Shown here: positions 44,067 to 55,198 of the stretch, piece by piece | Numbering within the stretch: the first letter of the stretch is position 1 | How the letters are laid out: each line of letters opens with the position of its first letter | NCBI GenBank assembly: GCA_026018925.1 | Contig: JAKSZU010000018.1 | Coordinates: 26,598,452 to 26,662,451, forward strand | DNA length: 64,000 nucleotides | Source of the DNA: Tupaia tana | Taxonomy: Eukaryota > Chordata > Mammalia > Scandentia > Tupaiidae | Direction: 5' to 3' | Translations under genes and position numbers: made by a program | The notes under the pieces: model-generated | Database searches by the model: none | Seen by the model: only the letters and a program-made list of their open reading frames with translations | What the model was told of the DNA's origin: nothing

Positions 44067-44477
44067 TATTGTGCTGATTTTTAATAGTTATTCTTCTATT
44101 CTTTGTGAGTGCTTGGAGGTTTTGTCTTTTTTCTTCTTCCTAGTCAAATCTTCCGTTGAGACTTTAAAAGGAAGTTTCAATTTCCTGCATTGTGTTTTTT
44201 ATCTCCAGAAGTTCTGTCTGAAGCTTTCTCGGGGTGTCTGTCTTTTCCTTCAAGTCATGGAAAGATTCTTCTCATCTACTGGAATTGGTTGTCTGTTTTC
44301 TCTTGCATCTCATTCAGTTTTGTTATCATGAATATTCTGAATTCGTTTTTTCTTCCTGACATTTCTGTGATCCCTTGTCATAACTGTGAGGAGGTATTTC
44401 CTGGTTTTCTCCTATTTCTTAGGACTATGCTTTGATTTTTAGTCTTCTGATGATATACCTTCTAGAACTGTGTGCTA

Positions 44478-44547
44478 TTGGGTCATCAGAAAAGTCATGA
44501 TGTATTTTCCTACGTAAAAGTGCGTCTTGACTTTTCTGACAATCTAA
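44478..44547. mobile_element. 70-bp mariner-like MITE
   Basis: Flanked by TA on both sides (44476-44477, 44548-44549). Terminal inverted repeats TTGGGTCATCAGAAAAGTCA and TTAGATTGTCAGAAAAGTCA (the second read on the minus strand) agree at 16 of 20 positions. Length and TA target fit mariner-derived miniature elements such as MADE1, though the sequence differs. It lies inside L1 sequence, so it arrived after that L1. Confidence 0.82.
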
Positions 44548-44715
44548 TAGTTTCCCTTCTCTACTTTGTGGAATCCACAGTGGTTTGGGTTATTAGAGAG
44601 GAAGTAATTATTCCAAACCCTCAGCTCCCAATAGAACTAGAGGTTAAGTTGGACAGGCAGGATAGAAGGTGGTGGTCTTTGAAGTCACCTTTCTGTTTTT
44701 CCTGTGACCACTATG

Positions 44716-44841
44716 TCTATTTTCACTAGAGGGCACATGAGATTGACCAAGCGAGAAAGAGGGAAAGTGAGAAATCTCCTTCTAGGGGTGAAGGCCATGC
44801 AGGATCCGATGCCTTGACCTCCATACCACCTGCTGGCCCCC
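44716..44841 (-). mobile_element. Short Family A/C SINE
   Basis: CACTAGAGGGCACATGAGAT, AGAGGGAAAGTGAGAAATCT, CTTCTAGGGGTGAAGGCCAT, then GCAGGATCC, GCCTTGACC and end CACCTGCTGGCCCC. Most of the middle and head is deleted. Confidence 0.8.
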
Positions 44842-45800
44842 AATAAGTCTTTTGTGCTTTAGGAGTAGGTTGCTTACTTTCCATATTTTTGAGGGCTCTT
44901 GCTGATTTCAAGTTTAATTCCATTTTGGCCAGGAAAAAAGCATATTTTGCAGTTGTTGGATAAAATATTCTTTAGGTGTCAGTCAGATACAATCAATTTA
45001 TGATATCAATTAGCTCCTGTGTGTTTATTTTTTGCCTAGATGACCTGTATAGTTTTGACAGTGGGGTGCTGAAATCAACAACTACTGTGTTGCAGTCAAT
45101 TTCTCCTTTTAGATTTGTCAGTCTTATATAGAGTTGGGTGCAAAAACTTGTTTTAAAATCTAGTTTTTTGGTGAATTAATACCATATATTGCCTTTGTCT
45201 CTTTTTACCATTTTTATCATAAAGTCTATTTTATCTGATATCAGTATAGCAACTCCAGCATTTGTTTGTATGAAGTGACTTTATATATCCCTTCAACTTC
45301 AACCTGTTTCTTGTAAGTAGCATAGAGCTCCTATTTTTTAATCCATTCTTAGATCTATATCTTTAATTAGGAAATTTAATCCATTAACACTCAACGTTAT
45401 TATTGCTATGATCAGATCTATCTCTGTCATTATTTATTTCCTCATGTAGTATTCACTTGGGAATTTCCTGATGACTAGCCTAGTGTAGGTGAATTATTTG
45501 TTTATGATTGGACTTCCTCACATTTGAAGGGTAATCTCACTGGGTATAGTACTCTTGGGTGTAATTTTTTTCCTTCATTGTTTTCAATAGGTCTTATTTT
45601 TTGGTCTGCATTTTTTCAGTTCAGAGATCTAATGTTAGATTAATGGAGTACTCTATGAGTAACTTGGCATTTCTCTCTTGCCATTTTTAGAATATTGAAT
45701 TTGTCTTTGTATTCTTTAATACCAAACATAAGAAGAACCTCTCCATGGTAAATCAAAGTTGTTCCTAGCTCTTAACATCTGTATGTTTCTTTAAATTGGG
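44842..45800 (-). mobile_element. Antisense L1 ORF2 endonuclease region and 5' side
   Basis: TTTTTTGCCTAGATGACCTG, GACAGTGGGGTGCTGAAATC, TGCAGTCAATTTCTCCTTTT, AAAGTCTATTTTATCTGATA, GCAACTCCAGCATTTG, TTTAATCCATTAACACTCAA: the antisense endonuclease-coding order of ORF2. Then GAAGGGTAATCTCACTGGGT..AACTTGGCATTTCTCTCTTG repeats the 5'-region module seen at 43390-43570. Confidence 0.82.
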
Positions 45801-48360
45801 TTAGGGTGACAAAAAAGCACACTGACCAGATGAAAAGTCCCTTTCTTCCTCTCACCAATGAGGCTGGTATGGGGCCGGGAGGGCAGGGTAGTGAGTGAAG
45901 CACGTGACAGAATGCAATCAGCCTCCTACCTTGTTCCAGTTGGTTGGATGTTGACCAGCACATCACAAAGTAAAAAGTCCCTTGCTTCCTCCCTCTGATG
46001 AGACTGGTGGATGGCAGGAGGGTGAGGGAAGCACCTGGCGGGCTACCAACAGCCAGGTAGAAAGTCCCTCCCTTCTTTTCACCAATGAGACTTATATAGA
46101 GTAGGGCATAGGCCAGACTGCAGACAGCTTCCTATCTTGCTCCATATGGGAGGATAGTGAATGGCATAATAGCGAGAGGGAAAGTGCTATAATTTGTAGA
46201 TGAGCCTTGCATGGGGTGGGGCAGTGAATGAAGCACAGACCAGGCTGCAGACAGTCTCCTACCTTGCTCTAGTTGGAAGGACTGCTCAAACAAAGAGTGG
46301 AGAAGAGCATGGGAACCAGGTAAAGAATCTCTTCTTTCTTTTCTCCCAGGAGACTGGAATAGGAAGTGGCAATGACTGGATGGTAAATGGAAAGTCCCTT
46401 TTTTTCTTCTCTCCAATGACACTGACGAAGCACTGGGTGGTGAGTAAAGCACATGCTGAGTAGATCAAAAGTGCCTAACTTCCTCTAAGGAAGTTACAGT
46501 AGGACAGAGCAGTGAATGAAGCATATGCTGTGCTGCAGCCTATCTCCTTCCTGCTCCTGTAGGTAGGGAATGGAACATCAGTGGGATGGAAAGTCCCTTT
46601 GTTCTTCTCTTTGACAAGACTGTCAGTGAAAAGGGAAATGACTGCTAGGCTGCAGCCTCCTACCTTGCTCTGGTCGAGAGTTTCCCCTCACTGTTGAGAT
46701 TAGAGAAGCACAGGGCAATGTGTAAAGTCTGGACAGCCCCCTCTATGAAAGGACAGTGAACAGCATATCATCCAAATGGAAAGTCCCTTCCACCCTCCAT
46801 AAGACAAGACTGGCATAGGGAGGGGCAGTGAGTGAAGCACGGGTGAGGTTATAAGAGATGCCTACCTTTCTCTCATTGGTCAGATAGTAACAGGACCTGA
46901 CCAAATGGAAATATCTCATCCTTTCTCTTTCCTACAAGACTAGTGTAGGGCTGAGCAGTGGTGAGTGAAACACCATGTCCAACTGCAGACAAAGAACAAA
47001 ACACCGGCTGAATGGAAAGTTTCTCCCTTCTTTTCTCTCTCCTACAAGACTGGTGAAGAGCAGTACAGTGAATGAAGCACACACCAGGCTGCTCGGACAG
47101 GAGGTAAAGTGGCAGACAACATGCTGGCCAGATGAAATGTCCCTTCTTTTCTCTCTACAAAGAGACTGGCATGAGGAGAGGTGGTGAATGATGCACACTG
47201 GTGCTGCTAGAGGGACTCCTACCATGCTCCAGTTGGTCAAATAAAATGCCAGCCAGATGGAAAGTTCCTTCCTTTCTGCCTGTCTCCCATGAGATTGGTG
47301 AAGAAGGGAGTAGTAAATGAAGCAGACACCTCCTACTTTCCTCTGACTACTCAAAGAGAGCAGCCAACAGCACGCTGATCAGAGGAAATGTCATCTAACT
47401 AGACTGGCAAAGAGAAAAATGGTGAGTGAAGCACATACCAGCCTGCAGAAGACCTCCTAGCTTGCTTTAGTTGGTCAGACAACAAACAGAATTCCAGCCA
47501 GATGGAAAGTCCCTTCCATCTAAGGAGATTGGCAAAGAGTAGGGCACTGAAGGAAGCATGTGCTGGCCTTCTTATTTTTCTTTGATTGTCTAGAAAGCAA
47601 AGTAAATTCTCTCCGGTGAGACCGGTAAAGAGTGGGGTGGTTAGTGAGGTACAGACTGGGTTGCAGACAACCTCCTACCTTGCTCTGGTTGGTAAGACAG
47701 GGGAAGTGAACCACAAGTCCCTTCCTTCCTCTTTTCTGGTATAGGTAGGGTGGTAAAAGAATCAAGAAAGTGGAGGCCAGACTCTAGACAGCCTAATAGC
47801 TTCTCTGGTTTTAGAACTGTTCAGATGGTTGGGTTGGAGACCACCATACAGATCAGATGAAATGCCCCTTCCCTCCTCTTTAGAAAAGACCAGCATCAGG
47901 AGGGGTGATGAGTGAAGCATATGCAGGCTGCAGATGGCCTCCTACATTGCTCTGGATGGGAGGATTATGACAGATTGCTAGCTGGAATAAAAATCCCTTC
48001 TTTCCTCATTCCTAGTCTCCTAGGACACTAGCAAAGAGCAGAGTGATGAGTGAGGCACACAATGGGCTCCGACTTTGCTCTAGTTGGTAGACAGCAACCA
48101 GAACATCTATCAGATGGAAAATTCCCTTTCTTCTCTCCAACAAGATGGGTGAAAAGTAGAGCATTGACTGAAGCACACACCAGGATGCAGATGGGTGCCT
48201 ACCTTGTTCCAGTTGGGAGGATGGTGAATAGATGACAGGTAGGGTGGAAAGTCCCTTCCGTTGCTTTCCTCAGTGAGACAGGTGATGAATCAGGACATGA
48301 GCAGAGCACACAAATGGCTGCAGATGGCAAGTCCCTTCCTTCCTCTCTCTGCTAAGACTC
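45801..48360. repeat. Degenerate tandem array, about 23 units, modal period ~120-130 bp
   Basis: Units share GGAAAGTCCCTTCCTTCCTC, ACAAGACTGG..AG.G, a GTGAGTGAAGCACACACCAG block, GGCTGCAGACAGCCTCCTAC, CTTGCTCTAGTTGGT and a GCCAGATGG stretch in fixed order. The AAAGTCCC anchor recurs at about 45833, 45973, 46061, 46171, 46322, 46391, 46467, 46590, 46678, 46780, 46909, 47016, 47135, 47261, 47385, 47506, 47601, 47715, 47860, 47991, 48117, 48247 and 48328. Spacings run 69-151 bp, so many units are deleted internally. The array abuts L1 5'-side sequence on the left. It is not a coding repeat: frames do not persist. Confidence 0.92.
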
Positions 48361-48479
48361 TTGACACCTATTTTTTATATGAGGAATAGAATAAGATTAT
48401 GTTCTGTCACCCACTGATTTGAGTTGCATATCTACTCAAATGATGTGTATTGGAATCCAGGCTATATTTCTTTTTACCA

Positions 48480-48700
48480 GCAACAACAGCTAAGTTTTAC
48501 TGAATACTTCCCATATACCATACACTTTCTAAGTGGTTTTCATGATAATCGATCTCAGTTTACAATAATGAATTTTACTTACATAGAACTTAGTTAATCA
48601 AAGGGTTACTAAATATTTGAACCTGTGTGAACTGCCTGGATTCATGAGGCAATAGCCCATAAAAACCCAATGGTTACGATATAACTTGAATATAACTCGA
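48480..48700 (+). mobile_element. MIR fragment
   Basis: AACAACAGCTAAGTTTTACT, GAATACTTCCCATATACCAT, ACACTTTCTAAGTGGTTTTC followed by AATCGATCTCAGTTTACA: sense MIR 5' half. Confidence 0.62.
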
Positions 48701-48859
48701 ATAGCATTACTTATGTAGGGCAGTATACCCAGCTAAACTTCACAGAAGCATTTAACCATGCTGTGTGAAGACCACTATATTTGTACATTTATGAACTTAC
48801 CATTTCTCATACCTTCAGATTGCTATATATTGATTACGTTCCTGGATTTTGTTGGCATT

Positions 48860-49080
48860 ATCACAGGTATAAAGCACTTTATATACATTTGGGTCCTAAC
48901 TCAAGCATTATATGATTTAATAGAATTACAATCTAAATGGATAGGTGTATTATCTTCAGTTTACAAATGAGCAAACTGAAGCTCAGAGTGGTGTGTACCT
49001 TTCTCAAACTGTCACGATTATCAAGTAACAGAGCCAGGAAATGAACTCAATTCCACCTAATTGTACTGATGAACCACACA
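48860..49080 (+). mobile_element. MIR SINE
   Basis: TCTTCAGTTTACAAATGAGC, AAACTGAAGCTCAGAGTGGT, TCTCAAACTGTCACGATTAT, AAGTAACAGAGCCAGGAAAT, GAACTCAATTCCACCTAATT: one of the best preserved MIR 3' halves in the window. Confidence 0.85.
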
Positions 49081-50752
49081 CTTAGAAGCATGGCTGTGCT
49101 TCTCTGTGTGGTTGTCAATCTCCAAATATGCAATTTCCTGTTTTGTAATACATATGCCAGTTATTTAGAACACATAACTTTCTCTCCCTGCCCCCAAATG
49201 CAGTAAATGCATCTTTCTTTAGGTAGTTAAAAAAAAAAGCATGCATTTAAATCTCCCCCGACAGATGATTCATAGAGCAGCACTGATTCCTTGTTTTACT
49301 TGTGCCCTCACATAAAGTGCTGCAGTTAAAGTGGTGAATGAGGAAAGTAGCAAGAGAATATGGACTGGCACTGAATAAAAAGAAAAAATGAGGGAGAAAA
49401 ATAGTCTTTGTCAGTGATGGAAATTGCAAAAGCTAAATAGGAATTTAAACTCCCTTTTACCTTCCAGTGAACAAATGCACAACTTTTAACATTCTTCCGT
49501 TACATCTTAAATCTTAGACGCTTGGTATCATTAAGTGACTCGGTGCAATAGTCCTTCAAGAGAAATTATACCCTATCTAAGAAATAGTGACAAATACCAG
49601 ATATAGTGCTCCCAGTCTAGTCAAACCACTGCCTCAGAAAGCAATAACATTGCCTGCTTTGATTCACACTGTGTTTTTCTGCATCACACACTACTAGACT
49701 GTTTATCTTATTCAATGGCAGTTCAATATTAGACTGAGAGCTATAAAGAATTTATTCTATACTCCATCCCCAAGTTCTTTTCTGGTCAAAATGTTAGAGC
49801 TATGTTTTATTAAAGCCCAGGACTCTTTTTCTGTCTTATTGCTCATTCCTCTTGTCTGATGATTGTTTTATTTCTCTACACTCTGAAGAAGAGAAGAATT
49901 TCCCAGATGACATCCATTGGGTAGAAAGTCTTCTATACTAATTTCCAAGATGGAAATGTCTTTATAAAGATCCTCTAGACCTCTATAAAATTTTAATCCA
50001 TCCACAGTCCATACTCTCTTCTAGGAGAAATTGTTTTCCTAATCCCAAACATTTTCCTTCATCTTTCCTCCTTTCTTGCAGAAAATATGCCCAAGACAGA
50101 AACTGAATTGTTGGGTCTTGGCTTCTAGGCCATTTTTGCAACTAAGTACTATTAGACATCAAAATTCTGGCCAATGAGACAAACAAATCTAATCAGAGCA
50201 TGTGTGAAAATTTCCATCTCTGATAAAAAGCTCCAAGAAGTATCTTACCTTCATCCAATTCGTTCTTTGGAAGTGATGTGTATGGATCTGTGACAACCAT
50301 CTTGTCACCCAACAACCATTTTGTCCCCAAGAATCTACAAGATTAAGAATAGAAAATCAACATATAAAGACAGAAAAAAACCCTGCAACATTAATAGTAT
50401 TATTGGGTCATTAACCTAATGCAATAACTGCCTCTCTCCAAATGTATTATTTTGTTAATAATCCTTTTTATTACTTTACTATGTGAACATTTTTCATGCT
50501 TTTTCAGGTGGTATTCTTTTTCCTTCCAGCCCAAAGCGTAGTAACTGATCTACCTATATGTCCCAGGTGCTGTACCTATACCACAATGATGGAAACAGTC
50601 ACAATTATATTTCTGAGGTTTTAGAAATATAATTCTTTTCAGTAAATGAGATGGTTAATGATTCTTAGTCATCACTTTGCCTTTGGCCACCATAGATTAA
50701 ATACATAGAGAAAAGGAATCAGTAATGACTAAATTTTCGGCCTTTACTTTAT
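49081..50752. other. Unassigned sequence
   Basis: About 1.7 kb with no recognised repeat. A short near-duplicate ACAACCATCTTGTCACCC / ACAACCATTTTGTCCCC occurs at 50294-50332. Confidence 0.4.
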
Positions 50753-50765
50753 TGGTTATTAATTT

Positions 50766-50979
50766 AAGGTCTTTGTCATAGGGTATGTGAGCTCACTGGA
50801 GACAGTGAGAGAGAAAGTGAGAAATTATCCCCCACGGGGATGGCCACACTGTAATTCTTTCTCCTCACAAGAGTTTGGCATACATGCACATGTGCCCAGA
50901 GTAATTTTCAAGCCTCCAGATCTGGGACTTGAACTGCTAGGAGTCCAGTGCCTTAACCACTGTGCCAGCTGCTGGCCCC
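50766..50979 (-). mobile_element. Family A tRNA-SINE with 13-bp TSD
   Basis: GTCTTTGTCATAGGGTATGT, AGTGAGAAATTATCCCCCAC, antisense B box GGGACTTGAACTG, end CAGCTGCTGGCCCC. TSD TGGTTATTAATTT at 50753-50765 and 50980-50992. Confidence 0.93.
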
Positions 50980-51439
50980 TGGTTATTAATTTTATAATTT
51001 GAAAACGAAAGGGTGAAACCTCACAGTTCTTCACAGTTTTTAAAAGTCTATCTTCTTCAGAGGTGGCTTTGAAAATATTTCAAATTAAAAAAATGAGTAC
51101 TACTAAATGTATTCTATAATAGATATGGTGTAACCACCAAGATTCTTTATCTTATGCAAAGAAAAGTTTTATCTCTTTGAAAGTACAAGAAGAATGAATT
51201 TTATAGACTAAATTATAAATCAGCATACATTACAAATTGTATTTAAAAGAAAAGTCAAAGGGAATGAAAGAAGCAGTTTTGCTTCCTAAACACAACTGTA
51301 TTCTGAACCATTGAGATAAAGCCATAGATGGCATTGAGAGAGAATGGGATTAGAAGGTAGGGGGATACCTCACAAGCAAAAGGGAAGAAACCTCCAGGAT
51401 CCAGCACCAAGACTGGATCAAAAGGTGGTTCAAGGATAA

Positions 51440-51540
51440 CCTCCATCAGTAATCCCAAAATGCTGAGTCCTAGGCCTCACCTCCAGGGCTAATGCAAGTG
51501 AATATCAGAAGTAAAGCTTGAAATAATTTTACTGAGTATG
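51440..51540 (-). mobile_element. MER5-like hAT fragment
   Basis: AATGCTGAGTCCTAGGCCTC followed by ACCTCCAGGGCTAATG resembles the GAGTCCTGGGCCCCACCCC stretch of MER5/MER20-type elements. Termini not seen. Confidence 0.45.
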
Positions 51541-51787
51541 CTTGAAGGAGTCTTCACTAAGCCTGTTTAAATATAAATTAAATAAAACCTTAAAGATTTA
51601 GTTCCTTAGTTATATTACTCCATTCCCAATTGCTTCATAGTAAAATTTAGATAGTAATATGAATAGCATAGACACCAAGACTAGCATAGACTACCAAGTT
51701 GAATAGCACAGACACAGAACATTTGCATCCTCACAGAAAGTTTGACTAGATACAATCATGTGACCAATGCATATAAGTTGCATCACT

Positions 51788-52020
51788 GGGGCCAGGGAGT
51801 AGTACAGCAGTAGCACCCTGTGAGGCTAATCACATGAGAATGTCAAGTGTTTGCATCCAGAGACTTCCCTGAGCACACCAGACAGACACATACCAATGAT
51901 CTAGAGTTAGCTGAAACTGGATATGACTCAAGCATATTGGGGATGCTTCTCTCTTTCTTTCTCTTGCTCAGGGAAGGGAGAGAGACAGGGAGGAAGAAAA
52001 CTTAACCAAACAATAGTAAG
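51788..52020 (+). mobile_element. Family B tRNA-SINE
   Basis: CTGGGGCCAGGGAGTAGTAC head, CACCAGACAGACACATACCA, AATGATCTAGAGTTAGCTGA, GCTTCTCTCTTTCTTTCTCT, then GGGAGAGAGACAGG and an A-rich end. Confidence 0.72.
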
Positions 52021-52317
52021 AGACATTATTAGTCTATTAATGTCCCTTCCTCAAAAATCAAATCCCATTCTCTATGCTTCATCTCCTTTTCTGGTAAAGT
52101 AACTCTACCTTATTTTTATCTGTACTAGAGTGCTGCCTCTGGCTCTTTCTTTTACTTTAAGAGAAAAGAAAAAATAAAAATACTATCATTATTGAACATC
52201 AAAAAGCACTATATTCATCACTTTATATTCCATATCTATTTTAATTTCACAATTCACTACTGAAACTTTTTTCAGTAGCTGAATTTTACTGATAATTAAA
52301 GTATCAATCAGAGAAAT

Positions 52318-52560
52318 TCATTCATTCCATCAACAAGTATTAAGTGCCTATTATTGCTGGGACTGTTCTATTGCAACATTGCATCCATACATAAAACACA
52401 AAAATTGCTGCCATTGTAGTTTTCATTTTTGTAAGTAAAAGCAGGCAATAAACAAATAAATAAGCTACTTAAACAATGTATGTCAGATGGTGCTATTTGC
52501 AAAATATTTTAAATTCAAAGGAGAAAAATACTGGAGGAGTAAGAAAAGACCATCTAGTAA
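52318..52560 (+). mobile_element. Old 'ATTCATTCAACAAATATT' type repeat
   Basis: TTCATTCCATCAACAAGTAT, TAAGTGCCTATTATTGCTGG, then GGCAATAAACAAATAAATAA and TGTATGTCAGATGGTGCTAT in the familiar order of an ancient mammalian repeat. Family not named with confidence. Confidence 0.6.
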
Positions 52561-53845
52561 CTGCTAAAATTAAAATTCACATTCATTTATATTTGAACTT
52601 ATATTGGAGTAATTTCTTTCCAAACTAACAACTTTAAAATACCTTACTCCAAGTCACCAACATTTTCTTCTTTTACTTATTTGAAAATAAGGCACAGAGT
52701 CATTTGTGGAACAAAGATGGAACAGAGAATGAGTATCTGAAATCACTTAGAAACAAGTGTTCAAGAACTGAGAGAAATAAGGATAACAGAAAACTGAGAA
52801 GAAAATAATGTTCACAACATATAGGTGGGATATGGGATAAAAAGAAATACACATTTGTCTCAATTTTTTCCAACTCTCTTAGGCTTGGTGTTAGGGCATA
52901 ACTTCCTTAAGCACCTTTCAAATGAAAAGTATGTTATATTTTCATTTGTATGTGTGTATATAGTGTATTTATCTCTAAAATTCACCAATGCAGCTATACA
53001 ACTCCCTTTCTTAATCTATCCAACTATATTCTTTAATTATATAATGTATTATATATGCAAAGTCATAGTAAAAGGTCAAGAAAATGCAGCATCAGGGCTT
53101 TCACTGGAATGTCATAGATGAAGACATGACCAGAAACCTATGGAACTAAGGTAGATCTCAAGAATAACGACAGAAGCTCTTAGAAAGATTGCCTCGCACC
53201 ATAAAATGGCCTGATAGGATTAGAGAAGTCATATGAAAGAATTTGTAACATAAAATAACCTGGACTTTTCCAGAACAGCATCATAATCAGTAGAGATTGC
53301 AAAAGAGCAGCCAAAACCAGAGGGTTACCTTGTGGAGGACTGTGAAGGAAGAAAAGAGACTGATCTTTGCTAGCAGATGGTAAACCACAGAATACTTGGT
53401 AGTCAGAGCTTATTTGGGAAGGTTCATGTATGAATTGTGTGCTGGGTGCTTACTTCTCAACAGTTTGAGTAGTCAACATATACATATTTTCTCAAAAATA
53501 TTTAAAATACTGTCTATTGTTATAGAGTCACAAACAAAATTGTAACAAATATTTTGAAAGTTATCTTTAAAATTCAGTTTTTTGACATTTTGAAAGTTGT
53601 TTATTAACTGTCAAGAACTATGGAGTATGAGCAAAATTTTTTTGATACATAAAGTAAATATTTGTGGAAAAACATAAAAAAGTGACAATATTAAAAAGGA
53701 AAAAAAGTGTCATGTTTCCTCATTTCATTGAAAGTGACCCAAATATAACTCTGAGGTCTCTTCCATCTGGCTGGAGATAAATTTAATCTTGGTGATTTTT
53801 GTGTACATGCACACACAAATATATACACTCATGCACATATATGAG
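52561..53845. other. Unassigned sequence
   Basis: About 1.3 kb with no recognised repeat or gene. Confidence 0.35.
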
Positions 53846-53883
53846 AGAGTCTCCAAAAAAGCCTGTGGAAAACATGTATTATG
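53846..53883 (+). mobile_element. Mariner-type terminus fragment
   Basis: GAGTCTCCAAAAAAGCCTGT followed by GGAAAACATGTATTATGA resembles the 5' terminal repeat of mammalian mariner elements (TTCAAAAAGTTCATGGAAAA type). It is cut off by the following SINE-like sequence. Confidence 0.45.
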
Positions 53884-54027
53884 AGGGACAACTCCATAGC
53901 TCAGCAAGAGAGCAGAACCCACATAGCAAACCACAGTTCTTCGAATCCCAGCTTCAGTAGCTTGAAAAACATGCTGGCCACATACATAAGTGTGACCACC
54001 CAAAGTATTGACAAAGAGGAGGAATGA
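53884..54027 (+). mobile_element. Diverged tRNA-SINE fragment
   Basis: ACCCACATAGCAAACCACAG, B-box-like GTTCTTCGAATCCCAG, GTAGCTTGAAAAACATGCTG, CACCCAAAGTATTGACAAAG. The order fits an old Family A 5' half; the 3' half is absent. Confidence 0.65.
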
Positions 54028-54440
54028 AGGGTTAGACTATTCCTCAATTCCCACTGAATCTACCACACAAAGGGAGAAAAACAGAACTGAACAGAGATTG
54101 CAGATCACCTCATCCTGCAGGCCTCTGAACACTCAAATTGAACTTTAAGAAATTAGGAAGAATGTATAACCCATCAGATGACCAGAAATCACCACAGAGG
54201 CACAAGAAATATGAGAAACCAAGAAAATACCTCTCCCCCAAGGGAAAAGAACAACTCCTCTATTTCTGCAGACAGTACAATTGAACTTGTGGAAATGTCT
54301 GATAAAGAATTTAGAATATTCATAGTGACACAGCTAACAGAGATGCAAGAGAAGAGAGGCAAGGAAGTCTGTAATACAGGAAATCAAAACCTCCACTGAA
54401 AACATTAAAAGTAGATTAGATCATAGAGAAGATAAAATCA
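54028..54440 (+). mobile_element. Sense L1 5' part with ORF1 start
   Basis: Leader with GAACTTTAAGAAATTAGGAA, then the ORF1 beginning. The only sense-oriented L1 piece in the window. 3' truncated near 54440, opposite to normal L1 5' truncation, so it is a fragment left by later rearrangement. Confidence 0.7.
54178..54399 (+). pseudogene. L1 ORF1p N-terminal remnant
   Basis: A 73-codon frame. The stretch VEMSDKEFRIFIVTQLTEMQ at residues 37-56 matches the conserved L1 ORF1p segment MSEKEFRxxIIKxLxEL that leads into the coiled coil. Full ORF1p is about 340 residues, so the coiled coil, RRM and C-terminal domain are missing. No function expected. Confidence 0.78.
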
Positions 54441-54448
54441 CAGATGCA

Positions 54449-54478
54449 GGGAACCAGCAGTTAGCATAATGATGTTCA
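54449..54478 (+). mobile_element. Family A head fragment
   Basis: GGGAACCAGCAGTTAGCATA followed by ATGATG is the first 25 bp of a young Family A copy, stopping in the A box. A TAAA-repeat follows at 54491. Confidence 0.8.
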
Positions 54479-54749
54479 GTGAATGAATGTAAAATAAATA
54501 AATAAATACAATTTAAATTTAAAAAATATTCAAAAGTCAATATAAAATAAATATGAATAAAAGGAATCAGATACAATGGATCCCTCAAAGTGATTATCTG
54601 TGGAACCCTGACATGTGGTTACACTTCATTTTTTTTTTTTCTTTCTGAGGATTTATGTTTCAGTACTTGATTTGTTTCAGTGCTAAGGCTTGACTCACTA
54701 TCTCTATCATCTGTTTTCATTTTGCTCACACTAAAGAGGATATTGATGA

Positions 54750-54920
54750 GGGCATCAGAAGGCTAGAGTTTCAATCTTAGCTCTGCCACTGGATAACTAC
54801 AATTCCCTGGTCAATTTACTTTCTGTCTCCAACATTCAGTTTCCCCACATGTAAAAATCAATGAATTATGCTAGATTATAATGATACAATCACTTATCAA
54901 ATAAGAACCATCATGACAGG
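54750..54920 (-). mobile_element. MIR SINE
   Basis: TTTCAATCTTAGCTCTGCCA, CTGGATAACTACAATTCCCT, GGTCAATTTACTTTCTGTCT, CAGTTTCCCCACATGTAAAA: well-ordered antisense MIR. Confidence 0.82.
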
Positions 54921-54929
54921 CTTAGAGAA

Positions 54930-55050
54930 TGCATATAAATTAATTCTTTCTCAGAAATAATGTATCTACTTTAAAGATGAATAAATTAAGACTCGGAAAA
55001 GGTAAGTAGCATTAAACTAACCTAGTTTATACATCAGAGCATACCTAATA
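54930..55050 (+). mobile_element. MIR fragment
   Basis: ATCTACTTTAAAGATGAATA, AATTAAGACTCGGAAAAGGT, AAGTAGCATTAAACTAACCT: sense MIR 3' part adjoining the antisense MIR, so the two form a loose inverted pair. Confidence 0.55.
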
Positions 55051-55165
55051 TATTACATAATAAATAAATATAATATTCTCTCATTTAATAATCTGAGTCA
55101 CTCTAGCATTCCAAAGGAAATAAGTGTGAATGTTTATGAAACACAAATGTACACACACAGAGAAT

Positions 55166-55198
55166 ATAATTAATTAATTAATTAATAAAATTAATTCA
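55166..55198. repeat. (TTAA)n tract
   Basis: AATTAATTAATTAATTAATA, then AAATTAATT: self-complementary low-complexity DNA. Confidence 0.9.

Larger units (their letters stand above)
43140..44715 (-). mobile_element. Antisense L1 5'-region sequence, with SINE and MITE inserted
   Basis: TTTGAGGAATAATCTTCCTG, TTCATTTGAGAGGTCTAATG, CTTGGCATTTCTCTTATCAC, CACCTTCTGGAATATTTATT, AGTCAAATCTTCCGTTGAGA, TCTCCAGAAGTTCTGTCTGA match in order the antisense 5' region of old L1M elements. CATCTCATTCAGTTTTGTTA at about 44308 is homologous to 19458, tying the two L1 copies together. Confidence 0.75.

Noticed and set aside
46932-47354. 140-codon minus-strand frame with repeated CFIHY..LHQS-like peptide
   Set aside because: It lies in the tandem array and the peptide repeat only mirrors the DNA repeat. 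Unit lengths vary and are often not multiples of three, so the frame does not persist across the array.
45801-48360. CRISPR-like array
   Set aside because: Units are contiguous 70-150 bp tandem repeats with no conserved short repeat plus unique spacer pattern, and the genome is mammalian.
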